This document shows positions 11,724-22,874 of a stretch of DNA of 64,000 nt, piece by piece. The DNA lies in the NCBI RefSeq assembly GCF_002999335.1, contig NW_020312436.1, positions 124,001-188,000 on the forward strand, given 5' to 3'. The translations under genes and the position numbers were made by a program. How positions within the stretch are numbered: position 1 is the first letter of the stretch; every line of letters begins with the position of its first letter. The DNA is from Cyclospora cayetanensis. Lineage: Eukaryota > Apicomplexa > Conoidasida > Eucoccidiorida > Eimeriidae. Under the pieces are notes generated by a model that had not been told where the DNA came from, made no database searches, and saw nothing but the letters and a program-made list of their open reading frames with translations.

Positions 11724-12433
11724 CCTGCAGGGCGCCCCCAGTACTTAGCGCGTAAGCGACTCCATCGGCGTAGGCTGCTTCTATCGCATGAAGCCGCTGT
11801 AGCATGCGTTTAAAAAGGCCTCGTGGAGAGCCACAAATAGAGCTTTGACCAATGCACTTAGGGCGTCTCTGAGGTGCCCGTAGTTTGGCCGCCTCCCACA
11901 GCCCCCTGTCGATGCTTTCGGCAACTGGGGCCCCCAACTCGTTTCTCGACATTCTATTTCCTTTCATGTGGACGCACACTGCGCTACATTCGATAGTTTT
12001 TCGACGCTGGACCAGCGATGCCGGTGGTCTCGTGGATAAATCCCTCCTCGTCCTGCGCACTAGCCAGCATATCTCCCGTTTGCCCTCCCAGGGAGTCGCT
12101 CAAACCTTTCGGTTCTAATCCGTGGCTCTACATCAAAAGCGCGACGCTACCGCCTCATGGAGGGCTCCCTCTGGCTAAGGCGAACGACTCAGGAGAGCGC
12201 CATATCGACTCAGCCAACATGACTCAGCGGACGCTCACCACACCCCAGAGCCCTATGTATCCCCCTATCAGACGTTGTTGCCCTTAATTCTGCTTAATTC
12301 GCCTGCTCTTGAGCTTCAGGCCGCTGGTTCAGGCCATTAACCGCAAACCCTGAAAATCTGTGCCGTCGCGCCTTCCAAAATGCACCCGACAGATCCTTGG
12401 CAGCGGGGGAATTCCCCAAGCTTTCACAGTGGC
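11724..12433. other. Spacer upstream of the signal-peptide gene
   Basis: No gene recognised. It separates the tRNA promoter side from the start of the 12.4 kb gene, so it should hold that gene's promoter. Confidence 0.5.
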
Positions 12434-15400
12434 ATGTCTGTGAGAAGGCTTTCTCGGCGCCTTAATCTCCTTGCTGCTTTGTGCGTCGTGATGCTGCTTT
12501 CACACGCTCCCTCTGCATCCCACCAAATGAGCTCGACAGGGGAGTCGCAAGCGCCCGTGGCTGCGGAGAACACAGAGCCTGCCGATACAGTGCTTGTAAG
12601 CCTCCCTTAGACCACAAGCCTTGCAAGTGGCAGCAGGGCTCTACTAATGCGCCGTGAGCCTGTATATTGGGGGGTGGGAGGGGGAGAGAAGGGAAGCACG
12701 CAGGCAGGCAGCGCGAAGGCTTCTGCAGCTCGGGGTATGTTTGCGATTTGTGGGAGCGCATGTTTTTTGGATGCAGGTGGCAGTTGTGCTGCCAGAACTG
12801 TTTTTCTCAACTCCCAAGGCACGTCAGAAGGGCGATAGATTGCCGCTTGCCTCCCAGCAGCAGAGGGCGTCTGCCTCAAGAACCTTGAAGCTTCGTGTTG
12901 CTTCTGCTACTCCCTCCAAGCAGGTGCTCCTGCAGCTGGTGGCTCTCCATATGGCCCCTTCCGAGATGATGCTGCGGCAACACTTTAACAAGACGCGACA
13001 GGAACAGCAGCAGCAACCACTGCAAGAACACCCACAGCAACAACAACAGCAGCCACAGCAACAGGAGCAGCAGCAACAAGAACCGCAGCAGGAGCAGCAG
13101 CAACAACAGTCCCAGCAACAGGAGCAACAGGAGCAACAGCCACAGCCACAGCAGCCACAGCAGCAGCAGCAACCGAAACAGCAGAAGCCGAGGGAGCTGG
13201 GAGATTTTGGGTGGTCTCCTAAGGAAGAAGTGCTCGTAAAAGAGGTGCAGCAGCAGTTCAACGAAGCCCTTGTTGCTGCGAGTCGCAGCGACAACAGCAG
13301 CGTGTGGCGCGAGCGCCTCTGCAGGCGGGCAGTGTCTGCAGCGGCCTCTCTCTTGCGGGGGGCAGCTATCCGGCAATTTCATGAGTTATCTATTCTGGCT
13401 AGGCTCAGGTTTACCTCTGTGGCGGTCTTTAAAACGATCCGGAGAACTGGGAAGAGGATCAGACATGGGCGGAGGTTGGATGGTGAAAAAGAAAGCGAAA
13501 AGGAAGCTGAGAAGGATAATTTTGAAAGGTGCGTAGCAGACCCTATGGCTGAGGGATGCACTGCCAAGGAGCTCGCAGCAATGCCTCTCAAGCTGGATTT
13601 TGCCAGGAAGGGCGCCTCTCCAACCGTAAGCCTTTTCTTTACATCCTAGACGTCGTGCATGTGCAGCCCCAGTAAGTGCCTGAGCCGTTGATGGAGTGTT
13701 TCGAAGCGTACTCCTGCAAGCTGTGCTTTCGCTCACATTAGTGTGGCAACTGTGTCTCCACTAGAAACCAACAATCATCTTTGCAGAGCCATGGTGGGCT
13801 CTTAAGACTATTGTGTAGTGTGTACGCATGCATGTATGTAAGTATGTCTGTTAGCTTGTTGCGTTGGTTGTTTGTTGTACGTGCATATGTGCATGCATGA
13901 GTGCGTATATGTACGTATGTATGTATATATGTATGTACATATGTATTTGTGCGCTCTCGTAGGGGCTTCTATTTTCTGACGTCCTGGCAGAGTGGCAGGA
14001 CAGTGTGGCTCTGGAAGCTCTGTTCCTCTTTACTTTTGAGCAAAGGAAATATTTCGACCTCACGGGAGCCTTTGTCAACGTATGACCACCGCTTGCTGCG
14101 TTTGCTGCAAGCTTCCGGTGTTATGCTGCTGGTGCTGCGGCAAGAACAGGCCCCATTGTGCCGGTGACAAGACTTGCTGCTGCGATCTTTTGCGTGGGTT
14201 GCAGCGTTACTCTAAAGGCTTCAAAGGGTTTTCAGTTACTCAGGGCTTGGCGTGTACGTGCAGGTTCAGGTTTTCTTACAAACGACGGCACACTACACGG
14301 TGGTTTTGTCGGTTCCATCCGACATGCCTCTTTCAGCATTTATTGCTTCTCTGCTATCGATTTCTATGGCTGATGCCGCTGAAAAAGGTTATCGTGTTGG
14401 TGATGGGGGACGGTTGGTTGCCGCTGATGGTGGGAGTGGTGCGGGTGCCCAAGGTGCCGATGGTGGGCCTGGCGGAGTTGCTCTCGCTACTAGTGATGAC
14501 CCTGACGCTACTGATAAGCATGAGGAGGGTGGAACTGGCGATCGCGGGGAGCCTCCTGGAGCAGTAGACATAAAGGGGCTGGCTAAGAGCCTAGAGGTGT
14601 TTTCCGTTGAAGGAGAGAAACTTCCAGGCGAGATGAAGATGAATCAAGCTTCACCGAAGGGCATTGTTATTCAAGTGAGCTTTCCCAGTGCTCGTACCGC
14701 AGCTACCGCTGCCTAATCTACGTTTGCTCGTGCCCATGCTGTTGTGATCGGTGCTGTCGTGGCGTGCAGTCAGCAATCCATCTCAGGGAATGTTCTGGTC
14801 CTTTGGCTGTGTGCTCTGGGTTTCAGGTTTCTTCATCCTTTCCAGCCAGAGATGCTCTCCTATCTCTTCACCAAACCCGCATATTTTGCTTCTCCTGCAG
14901 GGGCCCTCAGGAGCCCGCCACGGAGGGCCCCTCAGTGGAGGAACCGTTGGAGCGCGGGGCCCTCGTGAGGGGGACCTCCAAAGAACCCACCATCATTGCT
15001 TCGCTAACTGTTAACGTGTGCAGTGATAGCGAAGAATTGGAAGCAAACCTCTTCACAGGTACTGCTGTTAGTATTGCTCCTCTAGCCCCTGCGGGCACTG
15101 ATGCCGTCCTTGCACTTTTGCGTCCTGTTGTGCTTTGGGCAAAGGGACTCTTTTCTGTTTTCTGGAGTACGTGTGCAGCTCCCTCTGACCTGACTTCTTC
15201 GGAGGACGGGAAAGAAGAAGGCACGGAGCTTCCTAAGTGCAAGATGGCGCGAGTGATTGTTCCTGGCATCCCGGAGGATACCAGCGAGTGTGCAAAAGCA
15301 CTACTCCTTGAGCCCTTAGACAACAAACCGGATGACCGTATGCTGCCAGCATAGGGACCTTACTTGCAGCGTTTTTGACTGTGGACTTAGGGCGTAGGCA

Positions 15401-17469
15401 CTAGGGTATGAGGTTTGTGTTCAGGTTATCTCTGCGTGCCTATTTGCTGTACGTGGCGGGATTGGCTCCATCTGCTCAAAGAGCTTTCCTTCTGTGCCAC
15501 GCTGCTGAAGACTCCCTTTGTATACCGCGGGACAGGAACGAAGTGGTGGAGGGGGCTCCCGAGGCGGAAGGAGGCAGCACCAAGGAAAGAGACGCACTAA
15601 GCATCGTTAGGCGGCTTTTGCTCGCAGAGGTGGAGGGTGAAAAGGTGTTTTTCTTCAAGCGCGTGAGGCTGTCTGCAGCAGTGCCACGACGTTGCTTCCC
15701 CAAGCCCTCTTTTCCTGACCCTTTCTCTCTTTTAGCGTATATACACAGCCCTTCACGTAGTCCTTATAAAAGGAGAAGTATAGGTACCCGCCTGTGTGAA
15801 TTAAGAAGTCTATTCAGCCGTCTAGAAATACTGGCAACTGCAAACAGCCAATATGGGAATCACGACACTTGCTCTTGCTGTTGCAGCCCGCTGTGCCCCT
15901 CCCCGTCTCGTCTTTATCTCCCCTACTCTATAAGCACCACTTTTTCTACAACGTCCGTCTGCCTGATCGGTACTCGAGCGGGTCAGTGTGTGCCTCCCGC
16001 GTGCGCGTTCAACTGGAGACCGTGGGATCCACCACAGAAGAAGAAAACGTGTTATTTCTGGAGGAGGTCGATGATGAATTGCTGCAAGAGGAACTGATTT
16101 ATCGATTTGTGTGGCAACGCATGCACGCGCCCTTCCTAGACCCCGCTAAAGATCTTCGTCTGTGTTATATCCCTCGCACTGCGTTATTTGCTGCTACCGC
16201 TGATGCAAAAATTAGGACAGGGAGGACAATAAATGTGTCCACAACAGACTGTGAAGAGAACGACTCCTGTGCATCAAAAGCGGCAACCATTACATCGGAA
16301 ACAGACCCCAGTGCATGCATAAGCCTACCTCCGGGGAGCGCTGTACGAGATGTGATACAGGAGGTGGAGCATACAGAGGCCCAACTCTTTCTGCTTCCAG
16401 TTGACACTGGGGAAATACTCGAGAAAGGGGAACCACCGCGCAAGGTGGAATTCAGCGAATGCCGTGTCATCGTCTTCCCCCAGAACCTTGTGCTGGACCA
16501 GAGTACTATAAGTGTACGTCATCTACGCAAATTTAGGGGTACCACATGATGAAATGTCGCGTCTGTGTCCGCCATTGTTACGTACTTGTGCTCTGAGTGG
16601 TAGCTTGCCCATGACCTGGGAATCGGTTGCTGTACTGCATTTATCTACATGATTTAATATCTGTACGGTATTAGGTAACACCTATCGCCAGGCGTAACGT
16701 CCAAGGCGGCGCGTTTCTGAAAGTTGTCCGTTCGACGCTTGCAGACCCTACTATAAGCGCACTGAAGGCACCATCTTAATACCTACTAGTGGGGTGTTGT
16801 GCTTTGGTTGCTACAGGTGACACTTGCTCTTCCATCTGGTGGGCTATTCTTCATCGTTGGCATCCCTTTTTCCGTTGTTGCGAGGGAGCTACTGTTGTTG
16901 ATAATATCATCCATTGAACAAGCTGAAGAGGTGCTCGTAAAATTCCCAACGGGGATGACCGCTCAGTCCCTTTTTTTAGTGTTTGCTGAGGGCGGCAGTG
17001 AGATACCGGAAGAAACACCAGTGTGGAGGCTGCGCTGCTTCAAAGAATGCGGTGCCTTTGGCCAAAGGAGTGGGCATTCTATAATGTCAGAGACTGACAT
17101 GAAGCTGTGTAACAGCTGTAAAGGCTGGTCTACGCCTGTGATGTTGCAATTTAAGGTGAGACAAGACTTAGCAAGACTTTAAAACATAGAATCATGTAAT
17201 GCATAGTTCTGCTTGACACTAGGCACTTGGTCATTTTTTCTTTGGGGGCTCTATCGCTGTGTGTGCAGTACCGCCCGCTGGACAGTCCGAAGTTCCGATT
17301 GCGCATGCAGCCCTTGAAGGACCGAGTCCTAGAATATTCAACGTCTCGATTTAGCCCCAGGATAGGTGTAAAGAAAGATATTAGCTCGAACACGATTGAA
17401 CAGCTGCCTAGATCGTCGTCCATTAATTTTCTAGAAGGCGGAGAAATGGGTGGCGATCGCAAACAGTGA
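12434..17469 (+). CDS. Uncharacterised multi-exon protein with signal peptide
   Basis: Exons supported by splice sites and frame: 12434-12595, 12777-13625, 13963-14079, 14264-14674, 14827 to about 15287, about 15425-15662, 15887-16513, 16817-17155 and 17269-17469 (TGA). Every junction except the fifth is phase 0; the boundary between exons 5 and 6 is unresolved. The start Met at 12434 opens a signal sequence (MSVRRLSRRLNLLAALCVVM...); an in-frame Met at 12380 would extend it by 18 residues. Exon 2 carries a Gln-rich stretch of about 60 residues. Several exons begin with a VxVxLP-like strand followed by a hydrophobic V-x-x-P-helix segment, suggesting a repeated fold. The protein totals roughly 1,000 residues. 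No known family was recognised. It is likely secreted or enters the secretory pathway. It could be split into two genes at the uncertain junction near 15.3 kb. Confidence 0.62.
13004..13190 (+). repeat. CAG/CAA tract encoding poly-Gln
   Basis: CAG/CAA-rich stretch coding Gln with scattered Pro and Glu, inside exon 2 of the signal-peptide protein. On the opposite strand it creates long artificial Cys- or Leu-rich frames. Confidence 0.9.
13826..13951. repeat. TGTA/CATG microsatellite in an intron
   Basis: Degenerate (GTAT)n and (GCAT)n repeats inside the intron 13626-13962 of the signal-peptide gene. Confidence 0.85.
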
Positions 17470-18940
17470 GCCTTTCGACTGTCTCAAGGAGCCCGCGCAC
17501 GCCACACACGAACTGCCAATAGGGAGCACCGGATTCCAACACAGAAGGAAATATTCCTTTTGGCTGCTTCTATGCCTGCGTGTTCATGCTTATTGCCTAA
17601 CATGCATAGCAGTGAGAGTGTCTTGTAGAAGACTCTTGGTTTGGGCAATATTATGTCTCGTTTCGCCACCCCAGGGCGTGTCTTTGTATGCATATAATGG
17701 GCGTTATGCTGCTAAAAAAACCCTCTGGTTGCGCGGCGCTTTCATCGCCCCCTTATTCTTAAGGCTGGATGGTGCTTTTCCTTCGTCCGACGTGCCCTCA
17801 TGATATTGAGCGCGTTTATTGGCTGGGCCAAAAAGGTAGAAGCAATGAATGAATTTCGCCGTTCTCGTACTTCGCGGGTGCCTGTCTAGGAACCGATCCG
17901 TTCAAGAACAGCGCACAAATTACGTGCGAAATTGGTTTGGCAATCGCCTTGCACGACCGTTAGTGTGAGCCCTCTAGGATACCGTGACGTTGAAGCGAAT
18001 GAAGACAGAAAAGCATATATTGCAACTATTTCTCTTTTTGTAACCAGATATGTGATCTAGACTCGATGATCAATGTAAGCTGCCCCAAACAGCCAACGAT
18101 TCTTCAGAAATTGCGCACAGTGCCCTGTGTACGGCGCTGCCTCGGTGGAGTGCGACGGGCAAAGTCGGAACGGATGGTTTTCTGGCTCGTTTTTCATGCA
18201 AATTTTATGAATTTGGATCTATTTAAGCAGTTTTGCCGATTCGGCTCGTGAAAGAAAAGGTCTTTTGAATACAAGAGCCTTTTTCGCATGACGGTATACC
18301 ATACTCGGGAGCACAACAAGCAAGTCGGCTGTTAGAGTAATGCATTTGTAATCGCGTTAATTCCAATTGAATCCAGTCCGTAATCGTGCTCCCTTAGTGC
18401 CTTCTGTGTTTATCTTTCTTACTTTCCTCTTTTGCACCGGGAACACAAACAACAACAACCCAAAATCCAACGCCTCACCAACACCAATCTGGTATCGTGC
18501 ATTGTTCTGCGGCAGATCCACGTGCGTCTGCCTTCTTCTCTTCAATGCAATTTCATTCACACACACACACTAAGTGTACCAATCTTATAATCATTTTAAT
18601 GAATTGGGATTCATATGCTTCTGCAAAACCCCGCTGGGCGCTGCGCGCTCATGTAGGCTCCAATCCTCCGTAGACCGACCGCAACCTTCCTTCGTGCATA
18701 ACAACCAGAGAGGTAACGCCTTCTGTCGTATTCGGTGTCTGCTCATTTGTGTTCCCAAGACATTTGTTCATGATCCTCGAATTCCGCTAGAGGCCTCCCG
18801 AGGGATTTCCTTTTCTCTAAGACCTGCACAGTATCCTTCGTTGTCCGTCATCTCTGGCTCTGCAGTTCTCCTCACTGCCAGCACCTACGGGTGGTCAGCT
18901 ACTCACAGAAAAGCCCGACCTGTGTGCTTTTCTACATTCT
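17470..18940. other. No gene recognised
   Basis: About 1.5 kb following the stop of the signal-peptide gene. AT-richer from 17950 to 18600. Only short frames without domain signals. A CA run lies at 18558-18571. Confidence 0.5.
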
Positions 18941-18959
18941 CCTTGTGCTCTTCGCCCTG

Positions 18960-20151
18960 CAGTTGACACTGCTGCCGCAGTACGGAAGGAGGACCAGGAA
19001 GGGAATCAAGACAGTGGTGACCAGCAAAGGAACCAGAAGAACCTCACTGAAATTTTCACGCACTAGCAGACGGAGATGGATGTGCACATGCCCCCAAACT
19101 CCCTGAAAAGACGCGAGCATGCTTCTGTTACCTTCGGGTGCAATGAGTTTGCTCTCGAGAGCTACACAGGCGAGCCCGCGCTCTCACACCTCGACCTTAT
19201 TAAAGGCTGAGAACCACAAAGTGAGCAATGTGCTATTCCCGCTGATGAGTCGCTTGTACTTGCCGCTGGACGTGTGCTGCAGAAGTAAATGACAATGAAG
19301 TTAGACCGTCAGTTGCCTCGGAAGACCTAGAGGAGTTCGACTGTCCCTCGCGCACCCACCGCAGGAGAAGGGCCATTCGCAGGAGGTGATTGCATTCAAC
19401 CAGAGAAGCCCTGCATGTGCCCATAGGCGTGAAATCTGAACCGAAACACCACGCATATAAACATCAACCCTAGGGCGTGCTGCGGCTGTCGTTGATAGGC
19501 TGAAGACCGGTCCCAATTCGATGACTGAGGCAGAGAAGGAGGTGTATAAGCAGCTGCTGGAAAAGCACGAGGAAGCAGAACAGCTAGCGTATCTGGAGGA
19601 TGACCTTCCTTCCGAGGGTCCTCACCAGGAACCATGGGAGGTGCAGACGCGCATATTGCCGAGCCAGGGTACATGCAGTTCCGTTTCTGTCGTTTGTGAG
19701 ACAGAAAAGAGTGCAGGCGACAGCAATGCAGGCCTACACGGGCAGCAGTGGCTGTGTAACACCTTGAAAAGGCACCAACAGGAGGTTCCTTCTTTAACAA
19801 GCTCTCACGCCCACCACAGCCTCCACAACCCCGCTCTTTTTGTGGATTCGCCAGAGGAATCTGGGGATGCTTCCTGTGTGTCTTTCTCTCCCTTACCGAT
19901 GAGCACACGTAGCGCATGCAGCGCTAATCCTTGGGGGACCCTGCAACGCGGGGGGCCCCTTAGGAGCCACCGCAGGGCCTTCGTAGAGCCAGGGCCCCCG
20001 GAGGGAGATGGAGGAAGTGAGAGCGACTGGAGCGAGAGGGAGAGAAGGGAAGAGAGGCACAGTAGGATCGCCTCTAGGAGGCGGACGGGTCCTCAACAGC
20101 TGTCGAAGGAGCAGATTGAAGAAATGAATCTGCTGTTTGCTCGTAAGTTTA
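18960..20151 (+). CDS. Uncertain multi-exon hypothetical gene (partial model)
   Basis: Several coding-like blocks on the plus strand are separated by intron-like gaps. One at about 18963-19063 is Asp/Gln-rich. One at about 19070-19206 includes EHASVTFGCNEFALESY. One at about 19282-19387 ends DCPSRTHRRRRAIRRR. The last runs 19499-20151, with an acidic/charged start (MTEAEKEVYKQLLEKHEEAE) and an Arg/Glu-rich end before a strong donor GTAAGT at 20152. The 19387 donor and the 19499 acceptor join in phase 2. No family was recognised. Neither the first exon nor the last could be fixed. A nuclear protein is suggested only by the basic and acidic low-complexity stretches. Confidence 0.4.
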
Positions 20152-20499
20152 TCGTTCTCCTGTTGTGGTTGGTGCTTTTTCAGCCTGCCCTCGTGCGTGC
20201 TTGTCTGATCTTGCCCTTTATGAACAGCGATTCCTTCGCTCAAGTGTTCTCTGGCTGACTCTTGCAACGACTTCCAGCCCTAGTGGTACCATATGCGGTG
20301 CCTCAATGTGCCTGTTTAATTTGTTCTTTACGCAGAAAAATGCACATAGTCGTCTTTACAACGAACCCTGCTGCTTTGGGATGTTCACTTGCGGGGACCC
20401 CAAACGCCAGCTCTTCAAATCCACCCCGTTCGCAGATACCAAGTGGCTAGCTGTCACTGGGATCCATAGAGCTAGTTGTGTGCCTAGTTATATGGCTAG

Positions 20500-21130
20500 C
20501 TATACCGTCGGCTGTATGTCTGCATTTAGAAAAACGAGCAGGGCCTCCCGCTCGGTGAGCCCTTCTCCAAAGGTCCCCTCCGGGAATTTCTCTGCATACA
20601 AAAGAAATATACCACTCTCCTTAGCAGTCGCGCGTATATGTACTTGCCTAGAGCGTCCGAATGACTCCATTTTTCTAGATATATCAAACTGGCGTGAGCT
20701 GTGCGCCGCAGTCGTGTCTACAAAGCAGACTACCAGGCCAGGACCTGCGTCCTCCCGCTGCTGCGAGACATTTTGTTTGTCTCCTATTAACACCCACAGA
20801 CAAATGCGCGTTAAAATCTTACCGTTCTTGGGCCCGAATGCGTTTGCAGCAAGCAGTCGGGGGGCCCATTTAGCAAAAGCTGCAGTATGCACGCAAGGCA
20901 CCATTCTTGCGTACATGCAGAGATAATGCAGACAAGCTCTGTACGTAGAAGTGTTTGCTTCCTCGTTGATGTTGGGTGCACTTGGGTCTGATCAGGCTAC
21001 ACTTAGAGCCACCCACGGTATCGTAGCGGCATGCACGTACCTGAAATTCCGAAAACAAACTTCTCCTGGACTTCTGTGGCTTGCCAAAGATCCTCATGAA
21101 CTTGTCACAGTGCTTAAGCTGGCTTTGCAC
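20500..21130 (-). CDS. Possible coding blocks, minus strand (unrecognised)
   Basis: An open frame 20916-20500 ends in a region that looks like real protein (SGIFLLYAEKFPEGTFGEGL, then REALLVFLNADIQPTV). A second block near 21110-21030 reads KFMRIFGKPQKSRRSLFSEF followed by a GTACGT donor-like site. No splice model was completed and no family recognised. The opposite strand is also open here, so coding direction is not proven. Confidence 0.3.
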
Positions 21131-21330
21131 GCAGCAGAGGACTTAACAGACAGTGTGTACAAACAAGCGGGTGTACTTGGAGGTCGCTGCATAGTCGTTG
21201 TAGTGAATGCACATGTGTGGGCTTGGTTCCCTGCATTATTCCTGAGAGTAGGGGGAACCAACACCGGCCTTTTAAGCTTCCGCGGTACCAAGTCCAACGC
21301 AAGGAAAGGGGAGGCTGGAGACGCCTAACT

Positions 21331-22874
21331 TGTTCTCTGCTTTACTTCCCTACCTAAACATCTTAGATTTCAAAATCAAAGTCTCTAAGCGTTTGGTGTG
21401 GCTGTTTTTGTTATGTGACCATCTGTACCTAATCTTCAATTGCCAAAGCAGAGTACATCGAAGAGGAGTAACGCAATCATACCTCACTGTTGTATCAACT
21501 AAATGGCGTTCAGAAAGATTGTTCCAAAAGCATCTGTGCGCCGCAAAACGGAGGGGGTCTCATCGGCAAAGGACAGAGAGTCTTAGTGTATTCTGTAGCC
21601 CTAACTACAAAGCACTTAGAGTAAAACGTGGTGCTCTGAAGAGTTGCAACGGGTTAAGCTGCTCCTCCTCGTGAGCGTCCGGCAGAGCCATCTGTTCTCA
21701 TGGGCATCGATCGATCACTCAAGCGATCCCAACTCAACGGAGCTTTCGCCTGCTCCTGCTCTCTCAAATTCTGCTGTTGAGCTGCAGAACTTCCTCTTTT
21801 CGTCTTTAGCCGAATGCTGCCGCTGCAGCGTTCGTGCGGAGCTGTTGCGTCGCTGCTGCCGGCAAGATATGTTTGCGATCGGACCGAGGGAACTGCTCGG
21901 GATGGCATATTTTGGGGAGAACAAAGGCAATGCTTCTCTGCATATACATGTGGTGGTGTGTGCATACAGACAGTGAAATTGCAGATATGCATGTCTATGC
22001 TCACCATGCAAAAGCACATTTCTAGCATTCATCATCTAGCCAAGGACTGCACATATACGCAGGGCACATATATATCCATATTTGCATAGCGGTAATACGG
22101 AAATATATGGTGTTGCACATGCGGGTGAACAATTGCATGTACACATCGAAATGCGTGCATACAAAGCACAGACCTGCACATACAAAATGCAGGTAGTGAT
22201 GCTCACCCGGTGGTCTGGATCCACTCGTACAGATATGCATATGCATGTGCAGCACACACTTGTCAGTTACATCCAGAGTAAAACAAGGGGAGGGCACAAA
22301 GTGGTCAAAGAGATGCGCACATCGTAGGATACAGCTATCGCTTGCTGGTAATGGGGGTGTAGTGTTGCACATACCCTACACCCAGGAGACAGGAAAAATG
22401 TACATGCAAATCAATGGGCGCGTGCGCACGGTTCGATTTGACTCCATGAGGTACACAACAAATAAGCATCAGCGTATACTTTGTTCCGAATAACGTACAC
22501 GAATACTACACGCAAGTTCACATGCAAGCATTTAGAGCAAAATGTTTGGTTGCATAGACAAGCATTTGTGGAGGTATGCGTGCTTACATATGCATTAGCG
22601 TGCGCGAGAAGGCAAAGCTCTTCTTGGCAGGTAGAGAAGATAGGGGGGCTTCGGCCTTTGTGCCGTACTGCCCAATGTCAAGAATACGAGAAGCTAACCG
22701 GACCACAAAAAGCGAATACGTGAGCGACTGCATCCAAGAAATCCCTCTCTTTGTCTGCTCTTTCTCTCTCCCACATTCATAGCAAGCGTTCATCGTCGGC
22801 AGCAACGGATACCTAGGTGCCCTCTGTCTGTCCGTTTCTTGTGTTCTTCCTCCCCCTTTGGCTGCGTACTATGT
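21331..22874. other. No gene recognised; CATA/TGCA-rich spacer
   Basis: About 1.5 kb downstream of CDC50 with many CATATG/TGCATA-type words at 21930-22600. No supported coding sequence was seen. Confidence 0.5.

Noticed and set aside
11452..12060. 202-residue minus-strand frame through the tRNA
   Set aside because: It runs straight through tRNA-Ala and has no protein-like domain.
12824..13382. Long minus-strand frames extremely rich in Cys or Leu
   Set aside because: They are the antisense of the CAG/CAA poly-Gln exon of the signal-peptide gene; composition comes purely from reading CTG/TTG repeats in other frames.
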